In this document: in pieces, positions 24,597 through 32,769 of the stretch | Position numbering within the stretch: the first letter of the stretch is position 1 | Layout of the letters: every line of letters starts with the position of its first letter | Source: Sanguibacter sp. HDW7 | GTDB taxonomy: Bacteria; Actinomycetota; Actinomycetes; Actinomycetales; Cellulomonadaceae | DNA: 64,000 bases | NCBI RefSeq assembly: GCF_011300875.1 | Contig: NZ_CP049862.1 | Location: forward strand, 2,976,001 to 3,040,000 | Reading direction: 5' to 3' | Notes under the pieces: model-generated | What the model saw: the letters and a program-made list of their open reading frames with translations, nothing else | What the model was told of the DNA's origin: nothing | Databases searched by the model: none | Made by a program: the position numbers and the translations under genes

Positions 24597-24631
24597 ACGG
24601 CGCCGCTCCCCTGCACGGGGCGCGGCGCCGT
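24597..24631 (+). terminator. Terminator hairpin after metZ
   Basis: ACGGCGCCGC (24597-24606) pairs perfectly with GCGGCGCCGT (24622-24631), and an inner CCCC/GGGG extends the stem. No long T run, as is common for GC-rich actinobacterial terminators. Confidence 0.7.
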
Positions 24632-24662
24632 CGGCGTCTCTCCCCGGCGTCGCCGCCCCGAC

Positions 24663-24728
24663 GCGGCGGCTGGGCGGCCCGCGCGCGGCGGCTGGGCGGC
24701 CCGCGCGCGGCGGCTGGGCGGCCCGCGC
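24663..24728. repeat. Three exact tandem copies of a 22-bp unit
   Basis: The unit begins GCGGCGGCTGGGCGG and ends CCCGCGC; copies occupy 24663-24684, 24685-24706 and 24707-24728. The repeat runs straight into the palindrome at 24728-24790. No reading frame is conserved across it. Confidence 0.9.
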
Positions 24729-24790
24729 GCGGTTTTCAGGCCTGCACGCGGGTCTGAACCTGCGCGTAGGCCTGAAAACCGCGTGTAGGC
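24728..24790. repeat. 63-bp palindromic element, upstream copy (flanks AbiEi-like gene)
   Basis: The 16-bp arms 24728-24743 and 24768-24783 (CGCGGTTTTCAGGCCT and its inverse) are perfect. The whole 63 bp aligns without gaps with 26019-26081 on the other side of the next gene. The stems differ by compensating changes, which suggests the hairpin itself is conserved. Confidence 0.8.
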
Positions 24791-24956
24791 GGTCGGCGCA
24801 GCGGCTGTCGTGGGGCGGTAGGGGCGGGATCAACGGGAGCCATCGCACCGGATGGCGGGCACGCGCGGCTGTCCACAGCGCAGCAGCCGGTCGGGCCGTC
24901 CACAGGATCCGGTCCCCGCCCCACGCACAGCGCGGCGCGTCGTGTGTCATGCGGGG

Positions 24957-25973
24957 ATGCAACGTCGTAGCCCGACGGTTCCCCTCCGTCCGCCCACGCT
25001 TCCACCCGTCCTGCTCGCGGCCCGGCACCCCGCGACGACCGTGCGCACGCATGCGCGCAACGGGACGTGGACGAGGCTGCGTCCCGGGGTCTACATCCCG
25101 ACCGATCTGCTCGACACTGCCGCAGCCCGCTTGTCGCCAGGCCCAGCGGCAACGCCGTCACCCGCAGCGCGTGCACGGGCGTTGGCCCTCGCGCGGATCT
25201 CCGCACTCGTCGCGCAGGCCGCACACCGTGGCGACGAGGTGACGCTCGTCCGACAGAGCGCGGCGCTCGTCCACGGCTTCGACACGTGGAGGACACCTCC
25301 GACCACGCAGATCGCCCGCTCCCACACCTCCGGCCGGGGACTGGGTCCGGACGTCAGCGTCCACACGGCGCCGCTCGCCGCCGACGAGATCGTCACGGTG
25401 TCCAGCACCCGAGCGACGGGCATCGTCCCCACCGTCATCGGTGTCGCCAGGTTCGGTTCGGTGGCCGACGGGATCGTCGTGCTCGACCGTGCGCTCCGCG
25501 CCGGTGTTCCGCGCGAGGCCCTCGCGGAAGCGGCAGCCCGCTGCGCGCGGAAGCCTGGATCGAGACAGGCACGTGAGCTCGTCTTGCTCGCCGACGACGG
25601 CTCCGAGTCGCCATGGGAGTCGTGGACCCGTGTCCACGCGCTCGCGCTCGGGATGCCTCCACCCATGAGCCAGCTGCAGATCGTCGCCGAGGGCAACGTG
25701 TTCTACGCCGATCTTGCCTGGCCAGAGTGGCGGGTCGTCGTCGAGTTCGACGGATACATGAAGTACCGCGACCACCCGGGTCTCGACGATACCGAGATCC
25801 TCCTCAAGGAGAAGGAACGGGAGGACGCAATCCGTGCCGCAGGATGGGTCGTCGTCCGGGTGACGGCCAAGGCCCTTCGGCACCGCGGCCTCTTCGAGGC
25901 ACGCCTCCGTCGGGCACTGCCCCCGCACGCAGCGCGGCTCCTCACGCCACGCCCGCACCTGCTCCTCCCCTGA
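24957..25973 (+). CDS. AbiEi-type antitoxin-like winged helix fused to a DUF559-like nuclease fold
   Basis: A 338-residue protein of a type frequent in actinobacteria. The N-terminal part (THARNGTWTRLRPGVYIP, about residues 25-45) matches the winged-helix start of AbiEi antitoxins of type IV abortive-infection systems. The C-terminal 90 residues (FYADLAWPEWRVVVEFDGYM, KEKEREDAIRAAGWVVVRVT) resemble DUF559/Vsr-like PD-(D/E)XK nucleases, with Asp-(E)-x-Asp and Lys positions that could bind metal. No AbiEii toxin gene is next to it, so it is an orphan. The ATG at 24957 follows GCGGGG. It is flanked by two homologous palindromes, and base composition is slightly lower in GC than in neighbouring genes. 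Activity is unproven. Confidence 0.75.
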   Translation: MQRRSPTVPLRPPTLPPVLLAARHPATTVRTHARNGTWTRLRPGVYIPTDLLDTAAARLSPGPAATPSPAARARALALARISALVAQAAHRGDEVTLVRQSAALVHGFDTWRTPPTTQIARSHTSGRGLGPDVSVHTAPLAADEIVTVSSTRATGIVPTVIGVARFGSVADGIVVLDRALRAGVPREALAEAAARCARKPGSRQARELVLLADDGSESPWESWTRVHALALGMPPPMSQLQIVAEGNVFYADLAWPEWRVVVEFDGYMKYRDHPGLDDTEILLKEKEREDAIRAAGWVVVRVTAKALRHRGLFEARLRRALPPHAARLLTPRPHLLLP

Positions 25974-26018
25974 GGGCCTCTCCCGCGATCCCGCACAGCC
26001 GGGCGTCCCACGCGCACA

Positions 26019-26081
26019 CGCGGTTCTCAGTTCTGCACGCGAGTTCAAACCCGCGCGCAGAACTGAAAACCGCGTGCAGGC
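26019..26081. repeat. 63-bp palindromic element, downstream copy (flanks AbiEi-like gene)
   Basis: The 18-bp arms 26019-26036 and 26057-26074 match at 17 positions. The element aligns end to end with 24728-24790. The stem positions GC/GC there are TT/AA here, i.e. paired changes. It lies between the AbiEi-like gene and nirB and may also end the upstream transcript. Confidence 0.8.
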
Positions 26082-26198
26082 CGCCCGCGCGCTCCGGGGA
26101 GGGAGGGAGGGGCCGGGCGTGGGGCAAAAGGTCCCATCATTCCTCCGGAGTCGCTCGGTTGAATTAGCCTGTCAGCCGGCCAGCAGGAGGAGAGCCCC

Positions 26199-28844
26199 AT
26201 GACCGTCGTCTCGCCCGTCCGTCCCGCCGTCGGACCCAACGACCCGGGTCGGGTCGTCGTCGTCGGCGCCGGTATGGTCGCCCACCGTGTCGTCGAGCAG
26301 ATGCTCGCGCGCGGCGAGGCCGCGGCCTGGGAGATCACCGTCCTCGGGGACGAGCCGTACCTCCCCTACGACCGCGTCCACCTCTCGGAGTTCTTCGACG
26401 GCCGCGACGCCGACGCCCTCGCGATGGGCCCGTCCGTCTGGGACGACGCGCGCGTCACGCTCCGCACGGGCGACGCGGTCGCGAGCATCGACCGCGACGC
26501 CCAGGAGATCCTCACGCGCGCCGGCGTGCGCGTCCCGTACGACAACCTCGTCCTCGCGACCGGCTCGTGGGCATGGACGCCGCGCACGACGGGCATCGAG
26601 CTGCCGGGCGTCGTCTCCTACCGGACGCTCGACGACGTCACGGCGCTGCGCGACTGGATCAGCGCCCGCGAGCAGCAGCTCGGCCGGCCGCTGCGCGGTG
26701 CGGTCGTCGGCGGCGGCGTCCTCGGCCTCGAGGCGGCGAGCGCCCTGCAGCGCCTCGGCGCGCACGCGACGGTCGTCGAGTTCGCAGACCGTCTCATGTC
26801 GGTGCAGCTCGACGAGGGCGGCGGCGAGACGCTGCGCGTCCGCATCGCCGACATGGGCGTCGACGTGCGTCTCGGCACGGGTGCGACGCGTCTCGTCGCG
26901 GCGCCCGACGGCGCTGTGGGCCTGCTCGTCCTGTCCGACGGGTCGACGCTCGACGTCGACGTCGTCGTCTTCTCCACGGGCATCCGTCCGCGCGACCGGC
27001 TCGCGCGCGAGTCGGGCCTCGCGATCGGCGAGCGTGGCGGCGTCGTCGTCGGCCCGACGTGCCGCACCTCCGACCCGCTCGTGTGGGCCGTCGGCGAGGT
27101 CGCGTCGTACGAGGGCGTGTGCGCGGGGCTCGTCGCGCCGGGCAACGCGCAGGCGGACGTCGTCGTCGACCAGCTGCTCGGCGGGACGTCCGAGTACGCG
27201 CCGGCGCCCGAGGGCACGAAGCTCAAGGGTGTCCTCCACGACGGCGTGCCCGTCGAGGCCGCGTCGTTCGGCGACGTCAACGCGCTCACGCCCGGCGCGC
27301 TCGAGGTGACGTTCGCGGACCCGGTCGCGAAGACGTACAAGAAGCTCGTCGTGTCCGACGACGCGCGCACGCTGCTCGGCGGCGTGTTCGTCGGCGACGC
27401 GGCGCTCTACTCGAGCCTGCGGCCGATGCTCGGCCGGAACCTCGGCGCGGACCCGAGCGCGTTCCTCGCCCCCGAGGGTGGCGCGGCGGTCCCGAGCGCG
27501 GACCTGCCCGACGACGTCGTCGTCTGCTCGTGCGCGAACGTCACGGCCGGCACGGTCCGCGGCGCGGTCACCGAGCACGGCTGCACGTCCGTCGCTGACG
27601 TGAAGAAGTGCACGAAGGCGGGCACGGTGTGCGGCTCGTGCGTGCCGCTGCTCACGAAGCTCGTCAACACCCAGCTCGAGGCGTCGGGCGTCGAGGTGTC
27701 GCACGCGATGTGCGAGCACTTCGCGATGACGCGGGCCGAGCTGTTCGCGCTCGTGCGCGCCGAGGGCCTGCGGACGTTCACCGAGGTCGTCGCGGCGCAC
27801 GGCACGGGTCGCGGCTGCGTCGTGTGCAAGCCCGTGGTCGCCTCGATCCTGTCCTCGCTCGGTGTCGGTCACGTCCTCGACCGGGCGAACGCGCCGCTGC
27901 AGGACACGAACGACCACGCGCTCGCGAACATGCAGAAGGACGGCACGTACTCGGTCATCCCCCGGATCCCCGGCGGCGAGATCACGCCCGAGAAGCTTGC
28001 GGTCATCGCGGACGTCGCGCGCGAGTACGGCCTCTACACGCGCATCACGGGCGCGCAGCGCATCGGCATGTTCGGCGCGCGCCTCGAGCAGCTGCCGCAG
28101 ATCTGGAAGCGGCTCGTCGACGCGGGCATGGAGTCGGGCCAGGCGTACGGCAAGTCGCTGCGTGCGGTGAAGTCGTGCGTCGGGCAGTCGTGGTGCCGCT
28201 TCGGCGTGCAAGACTCCGTCGGCATGGGCGTGCAGCTCGAGCTGCGGTACCGGGGCCTGCGGGCGCCGCACAAGTTCAAGGTCGGCGTCTCGGGCTGTGC
28301 GCGCGAGTGCGCGGAGGCCCGCGGCAAGGACGTCGGCGTCATCGCGACGGAGCGCGGCTGGAACGTGTACGTCGGCGGCAACGGCGGCTTCACGCCGCGG
28401 CACGCGGAGCTGCTCGCGGAGGATCTCGACGACGGGATGCTGCTGCGCGTCATCGACAGGTTCCTCGCGTACTACATCCGTTCGGCCGACCGCCTGCAGC
28501 GGACGGCGCCGTGGGTGGCGGACTATCCGGGCGGGATCGTCGAGCTGCGCAAGGTGCTCGTCGACGACACGCTCGGGATCTGCGCGGACCTCGAGGCGTC
28601 GATCGCCGAGCACGTCGAGGGCTACGAGGACGAGTGGGCGGCGACGCTCGCGGACCCGGCGCGCCTCGCGCGCTTCGCCTCGTTCGTCAACGCGCCCGAC
28701 ACCCCTGACCCGGACCTCGCGTACACGCCCGAGCGCGGGCAGGTGCGCCCTGCGCGCCCGGGCGAGGCCTCGGACCCGAACCCTGTCATCGCGCGGACCA
28801 TCGCGGTCCGCCCGTCGGACGTCGAGCTGGAGGATGCGCTGTGA
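26199..28844 (+). CDS. nirB: NADH-dependent assimilatory nitrite reductase, large subunit
   Basis: An 881-residue cytoplasmic enzyme that reduces nitrite to ammonium with NAD(P)H. Modules in order: FAD/NAD(P) domain (RVVVVGAGMVAHRVVEQ, from about residue 14; ATGSWAWTP), a BFD-type [2Fe-2S] domain (CSCANVTAGTVRGAV, then KKCTKAGTVCGSC, about 444-485), and a sirohaem/[4Fe-4S] domain whose ligands are CVGQSWC (about 660) and GCARECAE (about 700). All clusters look intact. AGGAGGAGA stands before the ATG. It overlaps nirD by 4 nt. No transporter or regulator for nitrate/nitrite is visible next to it. Confidence 0.96.
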   Translation: MTVVSPVRPAVGPNDPGRVVVVGAGMVAHRVVEQMLARGEAAAWEITVLGDEPYLPYDRVHLSEFFDGRDADALAMGPSVWDDARVTLRTGDAVASIDRDAQEILTRAGVRVPYDNLVLATGSWAWTPRTTGIELPGVVSYRTLDDVTALRDWISAREQQLGRPLRGAVVGGGVLGLEAASALQRLGAHATVVEFADRLMSVQLDEGGGETLRVRIADMGVDVRLGTGATRLVAAPDGAVGLLVLSDGSTLDVDVVVFSTGIRPRDRLARESGLAIGERGGVVVGPTCRTSDPLVWAVGEVASYEGVCAGLVAPGNAQADVVVDQLLGGTSEYAPAPEGTKLKGVLHDGVPVEAASFGDVNALTPGALEVTFADPVAKTYKKLVVSDDARTLLGGVFVGDAALYSSLRPMLGRNLGADPSAFLAPEGGAAVPSADLPDDVVVCSCANVTAGTVRGAVTEHGCTSVADVKKCTKAGTVCGSCVPLLTKLVNTQLEASGVEVSHAMCEHFAMTRAELFALVRAEGLRTFTEVVAAHGTGRGCVVCKPVVASILSSLGVGHVLDRANAPLQDTNDHALANMQKDGTYSVIPRIPGGEITPEKLAVIADVAREYGLYTRITGAQRIGMFGARLEQLPQIWKRLVDAGMESGQAYGKSLRAVKSCVGQSWCRFGVQDSVGMGVQLELRYRGLRAPHKFKVGVSGCARECAEARGKDVGVIATERGWNVYVGGNGGFTPRHAELLAEDLDDGMLLRVIDRFLAYYIRSADRLQRTAPWVADYPGGIVELRKVLVDDTLGICADLEASIAEHVEGYEDEWAATLADPARLARFASFVNAPDTPDPDLAYTPERGQVRPARPGEASDPNPVIARTIAVRPSDVELEDAL

Positions 28845-29173
28845 GCACGTGGACCCCGGTGTGCGACCTCTCGGCGCTCGACCCCGAGCGCGGCGTGGCG
28901 GCTCTCGTCGACGGCGTCCAGGTCGCGTTGTTCCTGCTCGACGACGGGCGTGTGCTCGGCGTCGCGAACCACGATCCCTTCTCGGGGGCGAACGTCGTCT
29001 CGCGGGGGATCGTCGGGTCCCGCGGTGAGCGCACGACCGTGACGTCGCCGATGCACAAGCAGGTGTGGGACCTCGTGACGGGTGAGTGCCTCGACGCGGC
29101 GGGCAAGGAGCCGGTCGACCTGCCGGCGTTCCCGGTCGAGGTGCGCGACGGGGTCGTGCACGTCGGTTCCTGA
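28841..29173 (+). CDS. nirD: Nitrite reductase small subunit
   Basis: A 110-residue Rieske-fold protein that accompanies NirB. As is normal for NirD, the two Cys-x-His cluster motifs are absent: NHDPFSGANVVSRG stands where the first pair would be, so it holds no iron-sulfur centre. LTSPMHKQ-like SPMHKQVWDL is the family's second conserved strip. The GTG at 28841 sits within GTGA, overlapping the nirB stop, which ensures matched amounts of both subunits. Confidence 0.94.
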   Translation: MSTWTPVCDLSALDPERGVAALVDGVQVALFLLDDGRVLGVANHDPFSGANVVSRGIVGSRGERTTVTSPMHKQVWDLVTGECLDAAGKEPVDLPAFPVEVRDGVVHVGS

Positions 29174-29329
29174 GAGACGTCGGGTACGCGTGTCGCAGGG
29201 GTGACATGCGTGCCCGGCCCGTCGCTGTGACGGCGCGGGCAGGTGGGGTCGGGACCGGACGCGGGAAGGTGCGCGCGTCGACGAGGACGTGCGCGACCGT
29301 GCCGGGCGCGGTGACGCGCCCTTGAGCGC

Positions 29330-29382
29330 GCGCCCCGCTGTCCGCGGGGCGCCCGTGCATCCCGCGAGGGACGACGCCCTCG
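29330..29382. terminator. Two hairpins downstream of nirBD
   Basis: GCGCCCCGC/GCGGGGCGC (29330-29338 with 29344-29352, 5-nt loop) is perfect. A second, CGAGGG/CCCTCG (29365-29370 with 29377-29382), follows. They lie between nirD and the small convergent gene at 29389 and may serve both strands. Confidence 0.6.
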
Positions 29383-29388
29383 GGTGCG

Positions 29389-29556
29389 TCAGGCGTGCCT
29401 GAGCATCCAGTCGGCGTTCGCGTCGCGCCCGCCGTCGGGGTCGGGTGCGGCCTCGACCTCGACGGTCGCCACGACGTCGCGGAGGTCGACGGGCTCGGGT
29501 AGGTGCCGGAATCGGGCGGCCGGGTCGGGACCGCCGTCGGACGTCGCGTTGGTCAT
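29389..29556 (-). CDS. Small conserved-looking protein, 55 residues
   Basis: MTNATSDGGPDPAARFRHLP begins a 55-residue acidic protein continuing EPVDLRDVVATVEVE and ending DANADWMLRHA. Codon use is typical of the genome (G/C third positions). It lies divergently from the GH13 gene with a CGGGGC site before the ATG. I do not recognise the family; its size and Trp-containing end recall small actinobacterial proteins of unknown function. It could also be non-coding chance. Confidence 0.5.
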   Translation of the reverse strand: MTNATSDGGPDPAARFRHLPEPVDLRDVVATVEVEAAPDPDGGRDANADWMLRHA

Positions 29557-29590
29557 GCCCCGAGCGTACTGCGCGACGCCCTGACCGGGT

Positions 29591-29630
29591 CTTGCAGGTT
29601 CTTTCAGAATCTGAAACTTCTTGCTAGCGT
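29591..29630 (+). promoter_or_regulatory. Promoter and MalR-like operator region of the GH13 gene
   Basis: CTTGCAG (29591-29597) is followed by CTTTCAG and CTGAAAC, which form the 15-bp palindrome TTTCAG-AAT-CTGAAA (29602-29616). TTTCAG (29602-29607) and TAGCGT (29625-29630), 17 nt apart, can be -35 and -10. Closely related CTTGAAAG and CTTGCAG words lie upstream of malE at 36711-36727, which points to one shared regulator, presumably the LacI protein at 31729. Confidence 0.55.
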
Positions 29631-29704
29631 GGGCCTCGGCACGGCGGCCACCCGGCCGCCTCCACGTCCGCGCCACGCGCGCCGCTCACGAAGGCACCGC
29701 ACCG

Positions 29705-31552
29705 ATGCGACTCCACACCCTTCCCCACCACGACGGATCCCAGCTCTACAGCCCCGGCGACACGACCGACACGGGAGGCCGCCGCACCGTCCGCGTCCGC
29801 GTCCCTGCCGGCTTCGGCCCGGTCGCGAGCATCGTCCTGCGCGTGCTCGTCGACGGCGAGCCCCGGTTCTCGCGCATGACCGCCGAGCCCGCCGAGACCG
29901 AGGCGGGCGCCACCTGGTGGTCCGGCGACCTCACCCTCGACAACGCCGTGACGACGTACCGCTTCCTCGTCAACCGCGCCGACGGCACCGCCGTCTGGCT
30001 CAACGCCGAGGGCGTCGACGTCATCGAGCCCGTCGACACCCAGGACTTCCGCGTCACGACGTTCACGCGACCGCCGGCCTGGGCGACCGGTCAGGTCCTC
30101 TACCAGGTCTTCCCCGACCGCTTCGCGCGCTCCGCGGCCGCGGCGGACCGCGAGGCGCCGTCCTGGGCGCTCGCCGCGGCCTGGGACGACGAGGTCGTCC
30201 ACACCGGCCCCGACACTCCTCGGCAGTACTTCGGCGGCGACCTCGACGGCATCACCGAGCACCTCGACCACCTCACCGACCTCGGCGTGACGCTGCTCTA
30301 CCTCACGCCGATCTTCCCCGCCCGCTCCAACCACCGGTACGACGCGTCGACGTTCGACGAGGTCGACCCGCTGCTCGGCGGCGACGCCGCCCTCGTCCGT
30401 CTCGTCGAGGCCGCGCACGCGCGCGGCATCCGCGTCATCGGGGACCTCACGACGAACCACACGGGCGACGCCCACGAGTGGTTCCTCGCCGCGCACCACC
30501 AGCCGGCCGCCCCCGAGGGCGAGTTCTACTACTGGAAGGACGCCGCGCACGACGACTACGTCGCGTGGGCCGACGTCCCCTCGCTGCCCAAGCTCAACTG
30601 GAACTCCGCCGAGCTCCGACGACGCTTCGTCGAGGGTCCGACGAGCGTCGTCGCCCGGTGGCTCCTGCCCCCGTTCAACCTCGACGGCTGGCGCATCGAC
30701 GTCGCCAACCAGACGGGTCGCCTGGGCTCGGACGACCTCAACCGCGAGGTGCAGCGCACCGTCCGCGCGACGATGGACGCCATCTCCCCCGACACCGTCC
30801 TCTACGCGGAGTCGACGAACGACGCGAGCCGCGACTTCGACGGCGACGGCTGGCAGGCACCGATGAGCTATGCCGGCTTCACGCGTCCGCTGTGGCACTG
30901 GCTGCGGCGCGGGGAGCCGCGACCCCACCACCACTTCGGCATCCCGTACGAGATCGAGCCGCGCTACACGGCGGCCGAGCTCGTCGCGAGCTACCGGCGG
31001 TTCACGGCGGCGTTCCCCTGGCCAGTGCGGCAGCTCGCGATGAACGCGATCAACACGCATGACACCCCTCGGTTCGCGGAGCGCGCGGACGACGAGGCGC
31101 AGCTCGTCGCGGCCGGGCTCTCGCTCACCCTGCCCGGGACCCCCGTGCTGTTCGCCGGGGACGAGTTCGGCCTGTCGGGCGTCAACGGTGAGGACGCGAG
31201 GGCGCCGCTGCCGTGGGGCTCGGAGCCCCGGCTCGGCCCTGCGTACCGCTCGCTGGCGACGCTGCGCACGGGCTCGGCCGCGCTCCAGGACGGCGCGCTG
31301 CGCTGGCTCGACGCGGACGACGACGTCCTCGCGTTCACGCGGGAGACCGCTGAGGAGCGCATCATCGTCGTCGCGGCGCGCGCTGCGTCAACCCTGACGC
31401 TGCCGGCGTCGGCGACGGGTCAGATCCTTGCGGCGGTCCTGACGTTCGGCGACGTCACCGTCTCGACGGACGCCGACGGGCTCACCGTGGCGACGCACGG
31501 ACCTGCCTTCGTCGTCCTGCCGACGGCCTACCCCGGCCCGTCGGCCGGCTGA
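29705..31552 (+). CDS. GH13 alpha-glucosidase/neopullulanase-type maltodextrin hydrolase
   Basis: A 615-residue alpha-amylase-family enzyme. It has an N-terminal immunoglobulin-like/CBM34 domain (about 1-115), then the (beta/alpha)8 barrel. The four GH13 regions are present: DLTTNH (region I), GWRIDVANQ with the Asp nucleophile (II), YAESTND with the acid/base Glu (III) and NTHDTPR with the transition-state Asp (IV). There is no signal peptide, so it works in the cytoplasm on maltodextrins brought in by the neighbouring ABC importer, making glucose or maltose. It converges on the LacI regulator gene. The ATG at 29705 is the first after the regulatory palindrome. Confidence 0.93.
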   Translation: MRLHTLPHHDGSQLYSPGDTTDTGGRRTVRVRVPAGFGPVASIVLRVLVDGEPRFSRMTAEPAETEAGATWWSGDLTLDNAVTTYRFLVNRADGTAVWLNAEGVDVIEPVDTQDFRVTTFTRPPAWATGQVLYQVFPDRFARSAAAADREAPSWALAAAWDDEVVHTGPDTPRQYFGGDLDGITEHLDHLTDLGVTLLYLTPIFPARSNHRYDASTFDEVDPLLGGDAALVRLVEAAHARGIRVIGDLTTNHTGDAHEWFLAAHHQPAAPEGEFYYWKDAAHDDYVAWADVPSLPKLNWNSAELRRRFVEGPTSVVARWLLPPFNLDGWRIDVANQTGRLGSDDLNREVQRTVRATMDAISPDTVLYAESTNDASRDFDGDGWQAPMSYAGFTRPLWHWLRRGEPRPHHHFGIPYEIEPRYTAAELVASYRRFTAAFPWPVRQLAMNAINTHDTPRFAERADDEAQLVAAGLSLTLPGTPVLFAGDEFGLSGVNGEDARAPLPWGSEPRLGPAYRSLATLRTGSAALQDGALRWLDADDDVLAFTRETAEERIIVVAARAASTLTLPASATGQILAAVLTFGDVTVSTDADGLTVATHGPAFVVLPTAYPGPSAG

Positions 31553-31581
31553 CGGGCGAGGCCCGCGCTCGAGGGAGCAGC

Positions 31582-31630
31582 ACGACCCCGCCGGGAGGAC
31601 GCGCCGAGGCGCGCCCCCCGGTGGGGTCGT
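31582..31630. terminator. Long imperfect hairpin between convergent mal genes
   Basis: ACGACCCC (31582-31589) pairs with GGGGTCGT (31623-31630); inner GCGC and CCGGG segments continue the stem. It lies between the GH13 gene and the convergent LacI gene and probably ends both transcripts. Confidence 0.6.
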
Positions 31631-31690
31631 ACGCGTAGAGGGGTCAAACGCCCAGCGGGGTCGCACGCCCGCAGGGGTCGCGCACCCCTG
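31623..31690. repeat. Degenerate 17-bp tandem repeat, four units
   Basis: GGGGTC recurs at 31623, 31640, 31657 and 31674, exactly every 17 bp, with similar following bases (CGTACGC, AAACGCC, CGCACGCC, CGCGCACC). It overlaps the 3' arm of the hairpin before it. No coding frame runs through it. Confidence 0.7.
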
Positions 31691-31728
31691 GAGCTCGGGG
31701 CCAGGCCGCGCCATGCGCGCGGCCCGCG

Positions 31729-32736
31729 TCAGCGAGGGGCGGGGCCGCTCGACTCGCGGACCACGAGCTCCGGCTGGAAGACGTACTCGGTGCGCTGCGC
31801 GTGGACGGAGTTCATCTCACCGACGAAGGCGTCGGCGATGGCGATCGACATCGTCGAGACCGGCTGGCGGACGGTCGTGAGCGGCGGCCAGGAGTGGCGG
31901 GCGACGACGGAGTCGTCGAAGCCGACGACAGAGAGGTCCGCGGGGACGGCGAGCCCCTGGCGTCGGGCCTCGGCGAGCACGCCGACGGCGACGAGGTCGC
32001 TGCCGCAGACGATGCCCGTGCACCCGGCCTCGAGCAGCGCGCGGCCGGCGTGACCACCGCCGTCGTCGGAGAGCGGTCCGTGGACGACGACGACGTCCGC
32101 GTCGTCCCCGAGCGCTTCCACGACGGCCTCCCGGAAGCCCTCGACGCGGCGTCGCGCGGGGACGGACGTCTCCGGGCCCGGTGAGAGCCCGAGCCGCACG
32201 TGACCCATCGCGACGAGGTGGCGCACCGCGAGCTGCGTGCCGGTGCGGTCGTCGATCGAGAAGAACGGGGCGTCGATGCCCGCGCGGTACCCGTTGACGA
32301 AGCCGAGCGGGAGCCCGAGCTCGCGGAGCTCCTCGTAGCGGGTCGTCGGCGCGGTGGCGTCGGCGTGACGCCCTGATACGAAGAGGATGCCGGCGGCGCC
32401 GGCCTCGACGAACATCTCGACGTACTCGTCCTCGTGTAGGCCGCCCTCGGCCTGCGAGCCCACGAGCGGCGTGAAGCCGCGCCGCGCGAAGTTCGGCCCG
32501 AGGGCCTGCGCGAAGGCCGGGAAGATCGGGTTGGTGAACTCCGGCAGGACGAGCCCGACCGGCCGTCCGGTGCGTCGACGGAGCCTTGGCGGCCGCTCGT
32601 AGCCGAGGACGTCGAGCGCGGTGAGCACGGCCTGCCGCTTGGCGGGGACGACGCCCGGCCGATCGTTGAGGACGCGGCTGACCGTGGCCTCGCTGACCCC
32701 GGCGTGCGCAGCAATGTCAGCGAGTGTGGCGCCCAT
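31729..32736 (-). CDS. LacI family regulator, probable MalR of the maltodextrin genes
   Basis: A 335-residue LacI repressor. The DNA-binding head ATLADIAAHAGVSEATVSRV (residues 3-22) and hinge LNDRPGVVPAKRQAVLTALD are complete. The remainder is the two-lobed periplasmic-binding fold (VGLVLPEFTNPIFPAFAQAL, SVVGFDDSVVARHSWPPLTT). As the last gene after malE-malF-malG, 33 nt from malG, and with shared operator-like words before malE and the GH13 gene, it very likely controls these genes in response to maltodextrin. The effector is inferred. Confidence 0.9.
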   Translation of the reverse strand: MGATLADIAAHAGVSEATVSRVLNDRPGVVPAKRQAVLTALDVLGYERPPRLRRRTGRPVGLVLPEFTNPIFPAFAQALGPNFARRGFTPLVGSQAEGGLHEDEYVEMFVEAGAAGILFVSGRHADATAPTTRYEELRELGLPLGFVNGYRAGIDAPFFSIDDRTGTQLAVRHLVAMGHVRLGLSPGPETSVPARRRVEGFREAVVEALGDDADVVVVHGPLSDDGGGHAGRALLEAGCTGIVCGSDLVAVGVLAEARRQGLAVPADLSVVGFDDSVVARHSWPPLTTVRQPVSTMSIAIADAFVGEMNSVHAQRTEYVFQPELVVRESSGPAPR

Positions 32737-32769
32737 GCCGGGAGTCTAGCGTCGGCGGGACCGGCCGGA

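Noticed and set aside
24728-26081. Insertion sequence around the AbiEi-like gene
   Set aside because: The flanking elements are direct copies of internal palindromes, not terminal inverted repeats, and no transposase is encoded.
26172-29360. 1062-residue open frame antisense to nirB
   Set aside because: Low-complexity shadow of a fully recognisable nirB-nirD pair.
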